DNA of 64,000 bases, from the NCBI GenBank assembly GCA_963971425.1, contig OZ020521.1:1490501-1554500 (forward strand). Reading direction: 5' to 3'. Source of the stretch: Bryoerythrophyllum caledonicum. Taxonomy: Eukaryota; Streptophyta; Bryopsida; Pottiales; Pottiaceae. The notes under the pieces are model-generated. The model made no database searches and was not told where the DNA came from. It saw only the letters and a program-made list of their open reading frames with translations. Position 1 is the stretch's first letter. The number at the start of each line of letters is the position of its first letter. Both the position numbers and the translations under genes were made by a program. Of this stretch, positions 1 to 10,528 are shown piece by piece.

Positions 1-198
1 CATAACTTGACGCTCTACCTTGCATGCCTCTACCGCAACTCAAACTCGTCCGAATCAATCTGACAGGACTGTCACTCCTCACCTCAACGCCCGGCTTTCT
101 CCGTTTCGCTTGGTATTCCAGCTAGGGTTTCGGGAGACACACGCACGCACACAGGAGGCCGGGGGAGAGAGAGCGCGGGCGAGAAGCGCGGGAGGAGG

Positions 199-1955
199 AT
201 GAAAGCGCCGTCCAGAGCGGCAGCGAGGACGCTGGGCAGGGTGCTGGTGGAGCGCCACTGCGCCGCCCTTGCGCCGGTGGCGCAACAGCATGAGAGGAAT
301 GTAAGTCATGTGGCGGAGAGGGCGGTGGGTGCGATAGTGGGGGCGCCATGGGCCGCCTCTGGAGGGTTGCGGGACGAGGTGGGGGCGATGACGCGCAGGG
401 GTTTTCCGGTGGCCGCTTCTGCTCGCGGTCGTCAATTGCAACTGCACCGTGGATTCTTGGGTATTGGCGACGGGGATGAGGATATTGGATTGTCCAAGCA
501 TTTCGAGGAGGATCGTGTTATCGGGTACGTACATGTGCTGCAGTTCTTTTGTCGGCCGCAATTAGTCATAATTAGCTTTGCCTTTCAAGGCTTTTTCCAG
601 AGCATTTACACGGTCTATTGCGTTGGCTTAAATTTGGTATCAGTGCAAGCGTTCTGGACTTGGAATTTTCTTTGATGATTTAGGAGTGGCTGAATGCCCC
701 TTCTCGGTTACTTGATTCTCGCCTCCGCATAGTCTGAATCTTTCTCGTCATCAAGTATCGCTTTGGATTGATTTGCGAGATAGGCTATATGGTGACTGAC
801 GAGGTGCAGAAATTTTCCACATAATTATGGTTTGTGATAGCAGATGCTCCACTATCACTGTGTTTATTGGATGCCTCGCGTGGATGGAGTGCTACTAACA
901 ACAAAGTGTATTTTGATTAAAGCGTTTTTATGGCCTGCTGCACGGCTTTCCGTACTGTGAATCGATATGGACTGGGTGGGGAGATTAGGTTTACAGCTCT
1001 CACTGTTATTAGGATTACCAAACGGCTTGTAGGGCCGAGGAACATTCTTACATGTACTTTTGGTTGCATTGCCACGGTGAAATTGTGTGAATGGTTGTTG
1101 TGTAATTGATTCCTCTAGCACTTGACATGAATCGCAGCTATGAATTATTGATTGGTGTTCTTTGTTCATGATTCTTGGAATTTGGCGGGCGAAAGCTCTT
1201 TTACTATGTTCGGGGACTGCAAATTTTTACTAGAGTGAGTCTGCAGGTACACACCGGAGCAGGTATTCGATGTGGTGGCAGGTGTTGACTTATATGAGGA
1301 CTTCGTACCCTGGTGTCAGAAGTCAAAAGTTTTGTGGCGTACAGATGATAAAATGGACGCCGAACTGGAGATTGGATTCAAGCTTTTTGTTGAACGATAT
1401 ATTTCTCATGTTGAACTTAAGCCTTCACACCTTATCAAGGTATTCGTTCAGTTTTTCTCTTGCGATTTGTTGTTAAGAAAAAACATTTTTTAAGCATATC
1501 ATGACAATGGTCAGATATTCATCATGGCAATGTTAAGCTGATCTGATATTTTTTCTATTCGGGGCTGTGCTTATCAGACAACGGTCTCTCAAAGTGCTCT
1601 ATTCGACTTCTTAAACAACGAGTGGCATTTCAAGCCCGGCCCTACTCCACAATCTTGTCATCTCTTTTTCGTGGTTGATTTTCAGTTTAAATCACCACTC
1701 TATCGAAGGGTATGTACTATTATGTTTCTTTTGTTGGTGTTAGGTTCGATTCCAGTTTGTATCAGATGGAACTTTTGAGGCTCGTTTTTTTCTTATTATT
1801 ATCATTGCGCCGAACGAATGTAATGGATCGATCTTGATATGACCATGTAGGTGGCGAACATGTTTTTTAATGAAGTGCAAGCTCGGCTTGTTGGCTCGTT
1901 CGAAGAACGTTGTCAAGCTGTGTATGGCCCAAGCATGGAGACTGTTATGAGGTAG
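199..1955 (+). CDS. COQ10: Coenzyme Q-binding protein COQ10 homologue (START-like), four exons
   Basis: Exons read as 199-524, 1247-1439, 1578-1709 and 1851-1955; all three introns are GT-AG and the phases fit, giving 251 residues. The N-terminus (about residues 1-90) is rich in Arg and Ala and poor in acidic residues, like a mitochondrial presequence. The START/polyketide-cyclase fold follows from about residue 105, with YTPEQVFDVVAGVDLYEDF, FVPWCQKS, DAELEIGFK and LFFVVDFQFKSPLYR, all typical of the COQ10/RatA family; the C-terminus NEVQARLVGSFEERC is the usual last helix. Length fits plant COQ10 (about 250). Family knowledge: it binds coenzyme Q in the inner mitochondrial membrane and is needed for efficient respiration and Q biosynthesis. 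The ATG at 199 is the first that opens the frame. It looks intact. The assignment rests on motif recognition; the splice sites are inferred. Confidence 0.88.
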
Positions 1956-2005
1956 TGATCACCGTAAGAAAGTGGAAGGGTTTCAAGGAGTTTAATTGGC
2001 TTTTG

Positions 2006-2011
2006 AATAAA
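2006..2011 (+). promoter_or_regulatory. candidate poly(A) signal of the COQ10 gene
   Basis: AATAAA lies 51 bp after the COQ10 stop. Plant poly(A) signals are loose, so this is only a plausible near-upstream element. Confidence 0.3.
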
Positions 2012-3498
2012 TTATCGTGCTTTCACTGAACCTGATGAGAGCCATTATCCCTATTAGGTCCTAGCAGATATTCTGTGGGCCTTCTGCATGCACATTGCAT
2101 AAGTTGTGTCTGTTCACTGTCAGGATGGCCATTTGTTACGCAATATTTTTAATTCCATTTTGGATCAGGATGCGATAAGAGTTCACACCATCGCGAGCCT
2201 CTGTTTCTGTCGTTGCCTGCTTATCAGGGGTTTCTTAGAGCTAGAAGGTTTGCTGTTCAATATTTAATAACAGAGGTCTTAAAAAGTTACTTTTGCGGTG
2301 AGTAAGGGCAAATGCATACATCGTGCTCCTTATTTAAAGCACTTTTTTACTATCTGTTAAGAATTGATGTACGTATGTGAATTGCTTTGTCTCAGAAAAA
2401 TGGATGATAAGAAGTAGCATATGTGTGGGAGATAAGATGTGGTCTCTACCATCCGACGAAAAGAATCGCATTCCATTGGTTTCTGTGGACGTGTGAATTC
2501 TCAAGTATTTGTTTCAAGCATTGAATTTACAGGTATAGAAAAGGGAAGCAATTTTATAATTTGAAATTCAAGATACTTGCTCGTCATGTCTTCTTGAGAT
2601 ATGTCTAGACATTTATTGCCATTAGAGTGTACGTTACCCATGATGAAGACAACTTCTGATACCAACTCAGTGAACTGTAAAATCTCTTAATAGATGTCAC
2701 GTCCTTTTGACTACTATCAATTCAAGCGTTCCTGTGATATGCCACACATGGCATCGCGAAAAGTTATATTATTCGCTAATTTTCTATCTGCATTCTCTAA
2801 TTTGCCCTGAGTATGCACTAAAATAGAGATGTATATTTTTCAGGTCATGCTGACCCACTGCCTGACCATTTGAGCGTCACTAAAGCCTACTTGGGTTCAT
2901 CTCCTTGGCAGTGGGAAACCCACTGATGAAGCGTATATTGGTAAGCATACGATAGTCATCTCTTCGTTGCCTGATTAGTCACCTGTAAATATGCACGAGC
3001 CTGCCATTCTGTTCTACGCCCCAAGATTCTCCGGCCATCATTCACTGTCCATTGTGGTAGTACTTGGAGATGTGATGGAAGTGATAACTATCGATTGAGG
3101 TGATCGTAACGCGCTTCTCAACTTCAACAGGGGACCTTGTAAGGTTCCTGGAACCGAGCATGTCCTGTCATGGGTAAACAACATTAGGTCAATGTGCCAC
3201 TACGTTGACTTTCGTAATGTGTCAGAAACAACTTGACGCAGTCGGTAAGAGCCACCTTGATGGTAGGAATTTGCGGAAGATTGCTCCAGAGAAATGAGGC
3301 AGTACATTTCTTTCGGTGATATTGCATTAGCAAGAAAGGAGTGTCAGAACAGGGTCATGGGTAGGGGTGCGTCGGCGGTAATGCTAGCGCTTGTTGTGCT
3401 TGGACGCCGTATTTTTTAGCTCGGGAGTATCAGAGGCAGCGGGGAGAGAAGGCTTGATCTTGGGAGAAGGTGGTGGTGAGTGAGTGAGTGTCAATTCC
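2012..3498. other. intergenic region between COQ10 and metacaspase
   Basis: No convincing coding frame or known repeat was seen. The last part (about 3420-3498), purine-rich with a GTGA/GAGT run just before the ATG, is probably the metacaspase 5' UTR; the promoter should lie upstream but no TATA box was confidently placed. Confidence 0.5.
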
Positions 3499-6064
3499 AT
3501 GGGGCGGAAGAGAGCGCTGCTGGTAGGAATCAACTACATTGACGACCCAGAGAATAAGCTGCGAGGGTGCTGGAACGATGTGGAGCGCATGGGGGAGTGT
3601 TTGATTAGTCGGTATGCTTTTCCGAAAGAGGCGATCTGTACGCTCGTGGACAGGCCGGGCACCAGCCCCCGGTCGATGCCAACGGGAGAAGTCATCCGGG
3701 AGAAGCTTTCCGACCTCACTCGGGATCTGCAATGGGGCGATTGCATCCTCTTCCATTTCAGCGGCCATGGTGTGCAGGCAAGCAAGCAGTTGCTTACTTT
3801 TTCTTCTGGTTGTTTGAGTGCTGATGAAGGATCCGAATACATAGCTCGGTATTGACCACTTCGTATTTTGAACTGTCAATGTGCAGCTGCCTCCGGAAGG
3901 CGAACCGGACGAGACGGGTATGAAGGAGGCTATTGTGCCGGCAGACTTCAACATGATAACAGGTATGGAAACAATCCTTCGGGTTCTCCTTCCAATGTAA
4001 TTTTTACGATCTGTTGTCCACGTAGAGGAAAGTTGCTATGTCCATTCTGGATTTTCTCTCTGATTCACCGGCATTTGTTGAGTCGTTCTCCTTGGTGCAC
4101 ACATGCAGATGATGATTTTCGCGTTCTCGTGGACAAAATTCCGGATGGAGTAACGTTTACCTTCATTGCCGATTGCTGCCACAGTGGAGGTCTAATCGCG
4201 CATTCGGAGCAGCAAGTGGGCTCCGTGCATACAAAACCCGTTTCTCTCTTGTGCTCCCTCGGACCACAACCCCAGGAGGATGAAAGTGAGGAAGAAGAAG
4301 AAGGCGAGCCTGTTGTCGTCAGTGAAGAGGTTATGATAGAAATTTTAGCGAGTATGCTGGGATCCGTTTCTACACAGGACCCGAGCGTGACGCTTTTGGA
4401 GATTCTCGCCATGATGGAAGCAGCCAATTCTGCCAACCAGGATCTTAGTTTGCTGGATTTGCTCGCCCTATATGTGGCTTCACAGCAGCAGAATGTGTCC
4501 ATGTCGGACATATTGGAGAGTATGTTGGCAGAACAAGAGATCGCTTCCGGGCAGCAAAATTCAGCGCAAAAAGCATTCGCGACCTTCACTCGCTCGGTGC
4601 AGCGCGACAAGCAACTCAAGAAAGAGAGAATTCAACAGATGTTGGGATCCACGAAAGCACACGACGTAACACGTTTGCTTGACATATCCAGGCATGCGCG
4701 AAGATCGCTGTCTACCAGGGGATTCAATGGAGCACCGTACAATGCGAGCTATGGCGGACATCAGCATTACGCGCTCCAAGATCAGAACCGCATCGGCTTC
4801 TCCCACAATAACAGGGAACCGATCATCCCACACCAGTAAGAATACCTCGCGATCTTCTTTGTGTCGAGTAACAGAAGCATCCGGTAACCGTAGCTGAAAA
4901 TCCCTCTGTTTTTGAGGTTCTGGTTATGTTTTCTGGCAGGCAGTACGCGTATCCACCACCAAATATTGCAGTCAGTTGCCACAACGATGCAAACGCTCCT
5001 TGGCAGTACCCTCCTCTCTTGAAGCACACAGTGAGCGATCCTGGAGCCTATGCTTATTCTCACTCTCACGCAGGCGCTCCAGACCCACATGAGCCGAATC
5101 CGTTTGGAGCCCATCCTTCAATGCAGCGTTGGGGAAGTGATCTTGGTGGCGGTGGTGGCTATGGCATGGCAAGCCATGGCAGATACAGCGGCGGAGCTAT
5201 GCAAGGAGGGCTCGCCCAATTTCAACCTCCCTGGGCAGCAAACCCTGCGGTGGACAATGCGTCGGGATCTAGACATAACCACGAACCTGGCTTCAGAGGT
5301 GACGTTCATGGGAGACAAGAGTTTGTGCAACCGGGAGCATGGTCTTACGGATCTCAAGCGACTAATGGAGGCAACAAATACGCAATGAAGAGATCAATGC
5401 CTGTTCAGGCAGTGACACGAATGCTGAGTGATCGCTCAGGACGCAAAGTCGAAGCTGGCAACATCCGGGCGAATCTCTACGACTTGTTCGGTGATAAGTC
5501 CAGCATCACTTGCAAAGCCGTCGTGGCCACCATTCTCGACGAACTTACTACCAAGGTATGTACAATCCCCCGCAAACCTGAAAAAGTCCAGGAAAGAGTA
5601 ACGAAGAACTGGTAATTTGAGCTAAGTTAATTGTTTGATTGGTGCAGGGAGGAAGCTCAAGCGGCAGTAGGGGGATTCTGAAACGCATCAGTAGCAAGAG
5701 CATCGACTTCTTGAGCTCGAAATTGCGCGACCCCAAAACGAAGATCGACAAGTACCTTCGGTCAACGATGTCGGCTTCAGGGGTGAGTGCCACAACCCTC
5801 CATCACATCCCGAAGCGCCCTGACCGGTGCGTGCTCATCACTGCTTGCCAGTCGGATGAGGTTGCGAGCGAACACATGGAGGTTATCCATGGTGCTTTCA
5901 CGAAGGTGATCCTGGACATCGTTGAAGAGCACAAAGCAAGCCTCCTGGACAACCATCGATTGGTGTACGAATCCCGCCACCGCCTCGCTAAGAAACCTTA
6001 CAAGCAGCACCCATGCCTCTACTCCACGCCCCAGCAGGCGCACAACGTGTTCATCTCTTACTAA
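3499..6064 (+). CDS. Type II metacaspase with an unusually long linker, five exons
   Basis: Exons read as 3499-3777, 3887-3962, 4109-4835, 4940-5555 and 5648-6064, giving 704 residues. The p20 domain starts at residue 1 (MGRKRALLVGINY); the catalytic dyad is His90 in FHFSGHG and Cys142 in DCCHSGG. The p10 domain is residues about 624-704 (DRCVLITACQSDEVA to the C-terminus). Absence of an N-terminal prodomain and a long p20-p10 linker mark type II. Family knowledge: a Ca2+-dependent cysteine protease cleaving after Arg/Lys, acting in cell death and wound signalling, normally about 370-420 residues. Here the linker spans about 150-620: an acidic run (176-185), four hydrophobic repeats (193-258), then Gly/His/Pro-rich sequence. 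Intron 1 appears to be GC-AG (donor CAG/GCAAGC at 3777/3778); introns 2-4 are GT-AG. An in-frame GTG at 3484 was rejected as start in favour of the ATG at 3499, which begins the conserved strand. It looks intact. Confidence 0.88.
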
Positions 6065-6505
6065 CCACCTTTACAACGTCTCAAGATTTTTTCTACACGT
6101 ATTGTCTCAAGATTCTTTCATGCTACTAATTCCAATGGTTATTTTGGAACTGTCATTTCCACTTCTCTAAAAACTGAGTGAGGACAGTTTAGCGCATTCG
6201 ATCACATCAGGTCCTGTGAAAAGAGATTGTCGATACCCACGTTGTGTTGCAATATCTAAAGCTGTACGTATGAGTTGCACTCCATTGCTGAAAATTGGAT
6301 GGGTTATTTTGTTTAGTTAAAATACGGTACCGTAGCCACAATTATCATGTTGATAATAGAGTTTTCCTGAAAGTACTAGGCATGGAGACCCACAGTTAGA
6401 TCCTATATCCTGAATTTTACTAGTTGTCGTGAATGTGGAGTGCCAAAATTGAGGAACCAAAAAGATTGAGTGGATTAGGGGATGTCCGGTTGAATTTAGA
6501 GTGCA

Positions 6506-6537
6506 ATAGTGAATGGTGAATAGTGAATAGTGAATAG
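6506..6537. repeat. short 7-bp tandem repeat
   Basis: About four imperfect copies of GTGAATA in a row. Confidence 0.7.
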
Positions 6538-6542
6538 CAAAT

Positions 6543-6558
6543 CATGCACATGTGCATG
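6543..6558. repeat. 16-bp perfect palindrome with RY cores
   Basis: CATGCACATGTGCATG is its own reverse complement and holds CATGCA in both orientations, the RY element bound by plant B3-domain factors. The function is unproven. Confidence 0.6.
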
Positions 6559-6664
6559 TGGGGCCTAGGCTTGAGGATAGGTGTAGTACTATTGAAAGAG
6601 CAAGGTGGAGCTTGAGGAGACTGTAGAACTATTCAAGGAATGCCAGCCAATGGTCCGGGAAATA

Positions 6665-6690
6665 TGCAAGGTGAAAGTTTTCACCTTGCA
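6665..6690. repeat. 12-bp perfect inverted repeat with 2-bp spacer
   Basis: TGCAAGGTGAAA, then GT, then its exact reverse complement. It could form a cruciform or RNA hairpin with almost no loop; no poly-T or gene end is next to it, so no terminator is called. Confidence 0.7.
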
Positions 6691-7604
6691 AAAATTGCAG
6701 TATATAGATGGCATCCCGAGTTTGTGTTTAGAAAAGACACAAGGCCCGCACATTGTGTTGCACCCTCTCATTTTGCCTGACATAGGGCAGCCACCCTGGG
6801 AAATCTCGACTTTCATGAAAACTCTAATACGTCCGACAATTTGACCAGTTGAGATTGCAGTTCTAATTACAAGTACGTCTGGGTGTAATCCTAAAATAGA
6901 AAACCATGCGTGCGCTTGTGATCTTGGCAATTCTTTGTCCATCGTCTGAATGTTACACTCTGTTGGAGAGGCGTAGCTTTACAAGTCGACGTTCGGTGGG
7001 CTGGTGCCCGTGTTGTTTCATTTTTATGTCACTTGTTTGTATTTTCCACGTTGAAGGGACCGCCAGAGGATGCTACATTGCCATACCGCACATCATGTTG
7101 GTAGAGGTGTATATCGTGACATTGCGATGGTGGCGTGTGATCATGACATTTCATGTTGTAACGGACCCTTCTATCGCAACAATTGGATTAATATTGGTCT
7201 TGATCCCTATGTAGGATAACTAAATTATCTTATTGCCAACATGGATGTCTTAGATGTGAAGAAAATTTGATGTCTAATCAAACACTCTTATATAATATTG
7301 TAGTTAATTTGTTCAGAAGAATAAAAAAATAGACTATGTGACAATTATACAAGTCAAAACATGCTGAATGTTCATCCAATCAACCTCTGTCACCTCCATC
7401 TTTTTATTCACTCTTCCATTCTAAGTCCAATCCCACTCTTTCACTCTTCTCCAATTCTAAGTCCAATCCTTTGTCTAGCTCTTTAAATATGCCTCATCCT
7501 ATTACTTGTAGACCAAATTTGACCTTCATCCACTTTGTCCAATTCCTTGTCCAATTCCTCATATGTCCTCTCTAACTCTCACCCACCTCATCCGACCCCT
7601 TATT

Positions 7605-8235
7605 CAACCTCTTGTTCGAGTATCTTTTGGCCACTAACCTTGCATTGTAGCGCACAACTTCATCCAATGCATCCTTTATTGTGCGGAACACCCACTTGCA
7701 CCGAACACTCTAACAATCCTTTGGAAGGAGAGCCAACTACCACCTTCTATTTGCCATGAGTGAGTCATATTCCTCTTGCATGGCGGCCTCCCACTTGCTC
7801 GTATTCTCTGATTGAAAAGGCTCACACATGTTCAAAGGATACTCAAGATGCCACATCTGCATGCTCAATCTTAGATAATTGAAGTTCAATAGAAGTAGAG
7901 AAATGGTTGCACAAGCAAATGAATCACTTTCATTAGTTATGTAGAGAAATGAATTATACAAACAATGCTTGGAATGAGATATTGCTTCCTTTCAAAGGCT
8001 TTTATTTATTCTACAACTTTGTTGCAACATTTTTTCAACACATTGGACACATGGCGGTCCATTGTCATGTCTCCATCTACGTGTTCCTTGCCAACTAATG
8101 CATGTGACACGTGGCACACCAACTTCATGCAATCATCCATGTGTCCTTGCTAATCCCATGCAAGATCCATGGGTTGGTCCTACTTCTTTGACCACTCATC
8201 TCCCTCTATTTTCTACCATTTTCCAACATGCATAA
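7605..8235 (-). mobile_element. Ty1/copia relic (RT start fragment plus LTR-like end)
   Basis: On the minus strand 7605-7861 encodes a piece resembling the start of copia reverse transcriptase (SKWEAAMQEEYDSLMAN, then a CKWVFRT-like stretch). Next to it, 7877-8235 resembles a family-2 LTR (TTGAAG near the end, AGAAGTAGAGAAATGG, ACAATGCTTGGAATGAGAT). It is an old, broken fossil lacking most of its body. Confidence 0.7.
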
Positions 8236-8379
8236 ACTTCACGCCAACAAGACCATGAAATATTAAACTTTTAATTTATTACAAGATGGACATAACACAC
8301 CATTACATCACAATGCTAGTCCATATTGCAAAAGGATAAAAAATTTGCTCTGACTATCAAAATACTAAGCCAAATTTGC

Positions 8380-9427
8380 TATATCTCATAGCGGATGCAA
8401 GCGTCTGGAACTTCAAAGTTGAATGGCTTTGCCATTAGCTCGTCAACGACTTTGGAGACTGACGGACAATTGATTGGATCTCGCTTTTGAATTGACGGTG
8501 CAAAAATGGGCTCAACTACGACCATTCCACCATAATGTGTACACTTCCATATTCTTCATTTTTAGTGCCCAAAACTTTATAACTGCTTGGTGTGCAATAT
8601 GACATATCATGGCTTTGTAAGACCATTGTCTTAATTTCTCCTTTCGATCAGACATCGTTGGCATTTTCCTGGCAAACTCCATGCATGCTGAAATGGCTCA
8701 CACCCACGATGCGCACCTTCCAAACCTTTCCATATCCACCGACGCCTTCATATCCGGAGAGTCTATAGACTCCAACATCTTCTAGAAAGAATTGCATGTT
8801 GTGCAACATATGCATCTCCATGGCCGACGTCATTGCTTGTTCATTCCAAGGCATGCCTCTCGTACAAAAGGCTGAAAACCTGCCGATTGTAGTCTTTACA
8901 CCTCTGAGGAACTTACGGAGCTCCAAGTCTTGAGGCAGATGGTGCCCTCTCAAGGTTGTTTCACCTCTCAATCGAGTACATGCAATGCATTACTTCTGCA
9001 TTAAGTGATCACTCTCTCCATAAATGATGCATAATGGTACATGGTGTATGCATCCTTGTACAAGTCAGAATTCTCCAAAGCGCGCTCAAATTGAGATTGG
9101 AGGTCGGCTTGTAGGCACATGATTATAGGTTCTTCCTTCTCCAAATATACTTCACAGAATTGCACGACATCAATTTTGCACCACGGATGATAATATTGTA
9201 TTGCCACACCTCGAAGAAATGCAGTATACTGTATACTCCTTTGGTGGATACCCCGCATCCTTCTCATGTGTAGACATTTTCTGCTTTGCCCTCTTGGATA
9301 GTGCCTCTGGTTCATCGGAGGGATTACGGCTCGACGCTGCAACATTTGTAGAAGGAAGCTTAGATGCATCTGGAGCATCTAAATCAACATATGTGGGACG
9401 CTCTCCAGTATTACAATTTGAAGCCAT
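8380..9427 (-). pseudogene. decayed coding region with a kinase-like glycine loop
   Basis: Read on the minus strand, consecutive stretches look like protein but sit in different frames with stops between them: MASNCNTGERPTYVDLDAPD (start at 9427), VVQFCEVYLEKEEPIIMCLQ (about 9150), then MPWNEQAMTSAMEMHMLHNM (about 8850) followed by GYEGVGGYGKVWKVRI (about 8720). The last resembles the G-x-G-x-x-G-x-V loop of a protein kinase; no HRD or DFG motif follows, so the catalytic core is missing or lost. Near 8380-8430 a further frame gives MAKPFNFEVPDACIR. It may be a kinase-domain pseudogene or the decayed 5' part of a multi-exon gene. The family is not certain. Confidence 0.35.
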
Positions 9428-9626
9428 TGCAATAATTGTAAACCTACACAAACAAGAATTTAAAAAAAACCAAAACCTCCTTCCCCCTAAATGTGTGGTG
9501 GCCTTCCCCCTAAGTTCCTAGCAAAGTACAAATGATACTAGGACAAGGAGCCACTTGAGAAGAGCCTAATGAACTAAGAAATTTTTTTGTCCCCTTTACA
9601 GTGGCGTTGAAACTACCGACCCATCG

Positions 9627-9708
9627 CATACATGCGCGCATGCATCCATGCAGCACGTGCCCGACCCCGGAATACGTATACGCCCGACTTCTAAAGCCTA
9701 TATATGCT
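9627..9708. repeat. 21-bp GC-rich minisatellite, left part
   Basis: Units beginning ATGCGC/ACGTGCCCGACC recur about every 20-22 bp. The array is cut at 9708 by element A and resumes at 14858; 9704-9708 (ATGCT) is the left target duplication. Confidence 0.6.
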
Positions 9709-9943
9709 TGTTGAGTATAGAGTGCTAAACTAGTATAGAAAGGTAGGACCAGCCCTACCTTAGAAGATAAGAAGTAGAAAAGGGTAGCTTGGTGTCATTG
9801 TCCCATAAGGATTACAATCAAGGGCTGATGTATTCCATTGATAAGAAGAGCATGGGAAGTGGGAGAATTCACCTCTCTCATTGCAAGCTTTACCACCAAC
9901 TTGTTCATTCTTCATTCTCTTCCTTTCATTTCATTCTTCAATA
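9709..9943 (+). repeat. 5' LTR of element A (235 bp)
   Basis: Starts TGTTGAGTATAG and ends TTCTTCAATA; no difference from the copy at 14623-14857 was seen. Confidence 0.95.
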
Positions 9944-9957
9944 GGTTATGGGCCCAC
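9944..9957 (+). promoter_or_regulatory. primer-binding site, half-tRNA type (initiator tRNA-Met anticodon arm)
   Basis: GGTTATGGGCCCAC starts directly after the LTR. It is complementary to GTGGGCCCATAACC, the anticodon stem and loop of plant initiator tRNA-Met, not to the tRNA 3' end. Drosophila copia has the same motif in this place. Confidence 0.8.
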
Positions 9958-10282
9958 GAACGTGAGTTGCGAAGGAGGGGAGGGCTGATCTACTTGGAGC
10001 TAGCTTGGAGCACCTTGGGAGAGCCGGATTGCTCAACATTGTGCCTTGGTGAGTGTTTGCTTGTTGTTGTGTTGTTGAGAGGTCGTTTGGGTGGATTTGA
10101 GGCTCATTGGAGCACCTAGGGTTTCATGTGTCTTGATTTAGGGTTAGGTCAGCACATTTGACCTTGGGATTGTGCTCTTGATGTTTGGAGTGCCCATTTG
10201 AGTGCATTAGAGTGCATGGTGTTGCACTAGTGTCTAAACTAGTGAGTTTAGTGGATGTGCACTTGAAGAGGGGCTGATGTGG

Positions 10283-10430
10283 ACTAGAGGTGCCAAGGTG
10301 AGTGCCTAGGGTCGTGTGTAGCACTAGAGGTGCTGATTTGAGTGTTTAGAGTGGTCATTTACCCTAGAGGTGCTAAAGGGAGAGCTTAGGGTTGCAATCG
10401 ACACTAGTAGGGCTCATTTGCACTTGCAAG
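10283..10430 (+). repeat. tandem repeats of about 40 bp in the element A leader
   Basis: Four imperfect units start with (A)CTAGAGGTGC or ACTAGTAGGG. They lie in the untranslated leader between primer site and gag start. The same array occurs in B and, with changes, in D, E and N. Confidence 0.6.
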
Positions 10431-10528
10431 TGCATTTCATGTAGTGTTTTGGTTACATTGGAGTGTTGTGGATCTTGTAAAGAGAGTTCAAGTGCTTGAA
10501 GTGAGTGGGAGGTACTCCACATCAAGCT

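Larger units (their letters stand above)
6065..7604. other. intergenic region downstream of the metacaspase
   Basis: Contains the metacaspase 3' UTR and then AT-rich sequence with short repeats and palindromes (listed separately). A 79-codon frame at 6605-6844 shows no recognisable family. From about 7381 a pyrimidine-rich tract repeats the phrase CCAATTCTAAGTCCAATCC imperfectly. No gene is supported. Confidence 0.5.

Noticed and set aside
1743-1753. GGTTCGATTCC, a perfect tRNA B-box match
   Set aside because: It lies in COQ10 intron 3 with no A-box, acceptor stem or cloverleaf around it.
3778-3855. Continuation of the first metacaspase frame to a stop at 3855
   Set aside because: Reading on adds residues without family similarity and lacks the catalytic cysteine; splicing to 3887 restores the conserved domain.
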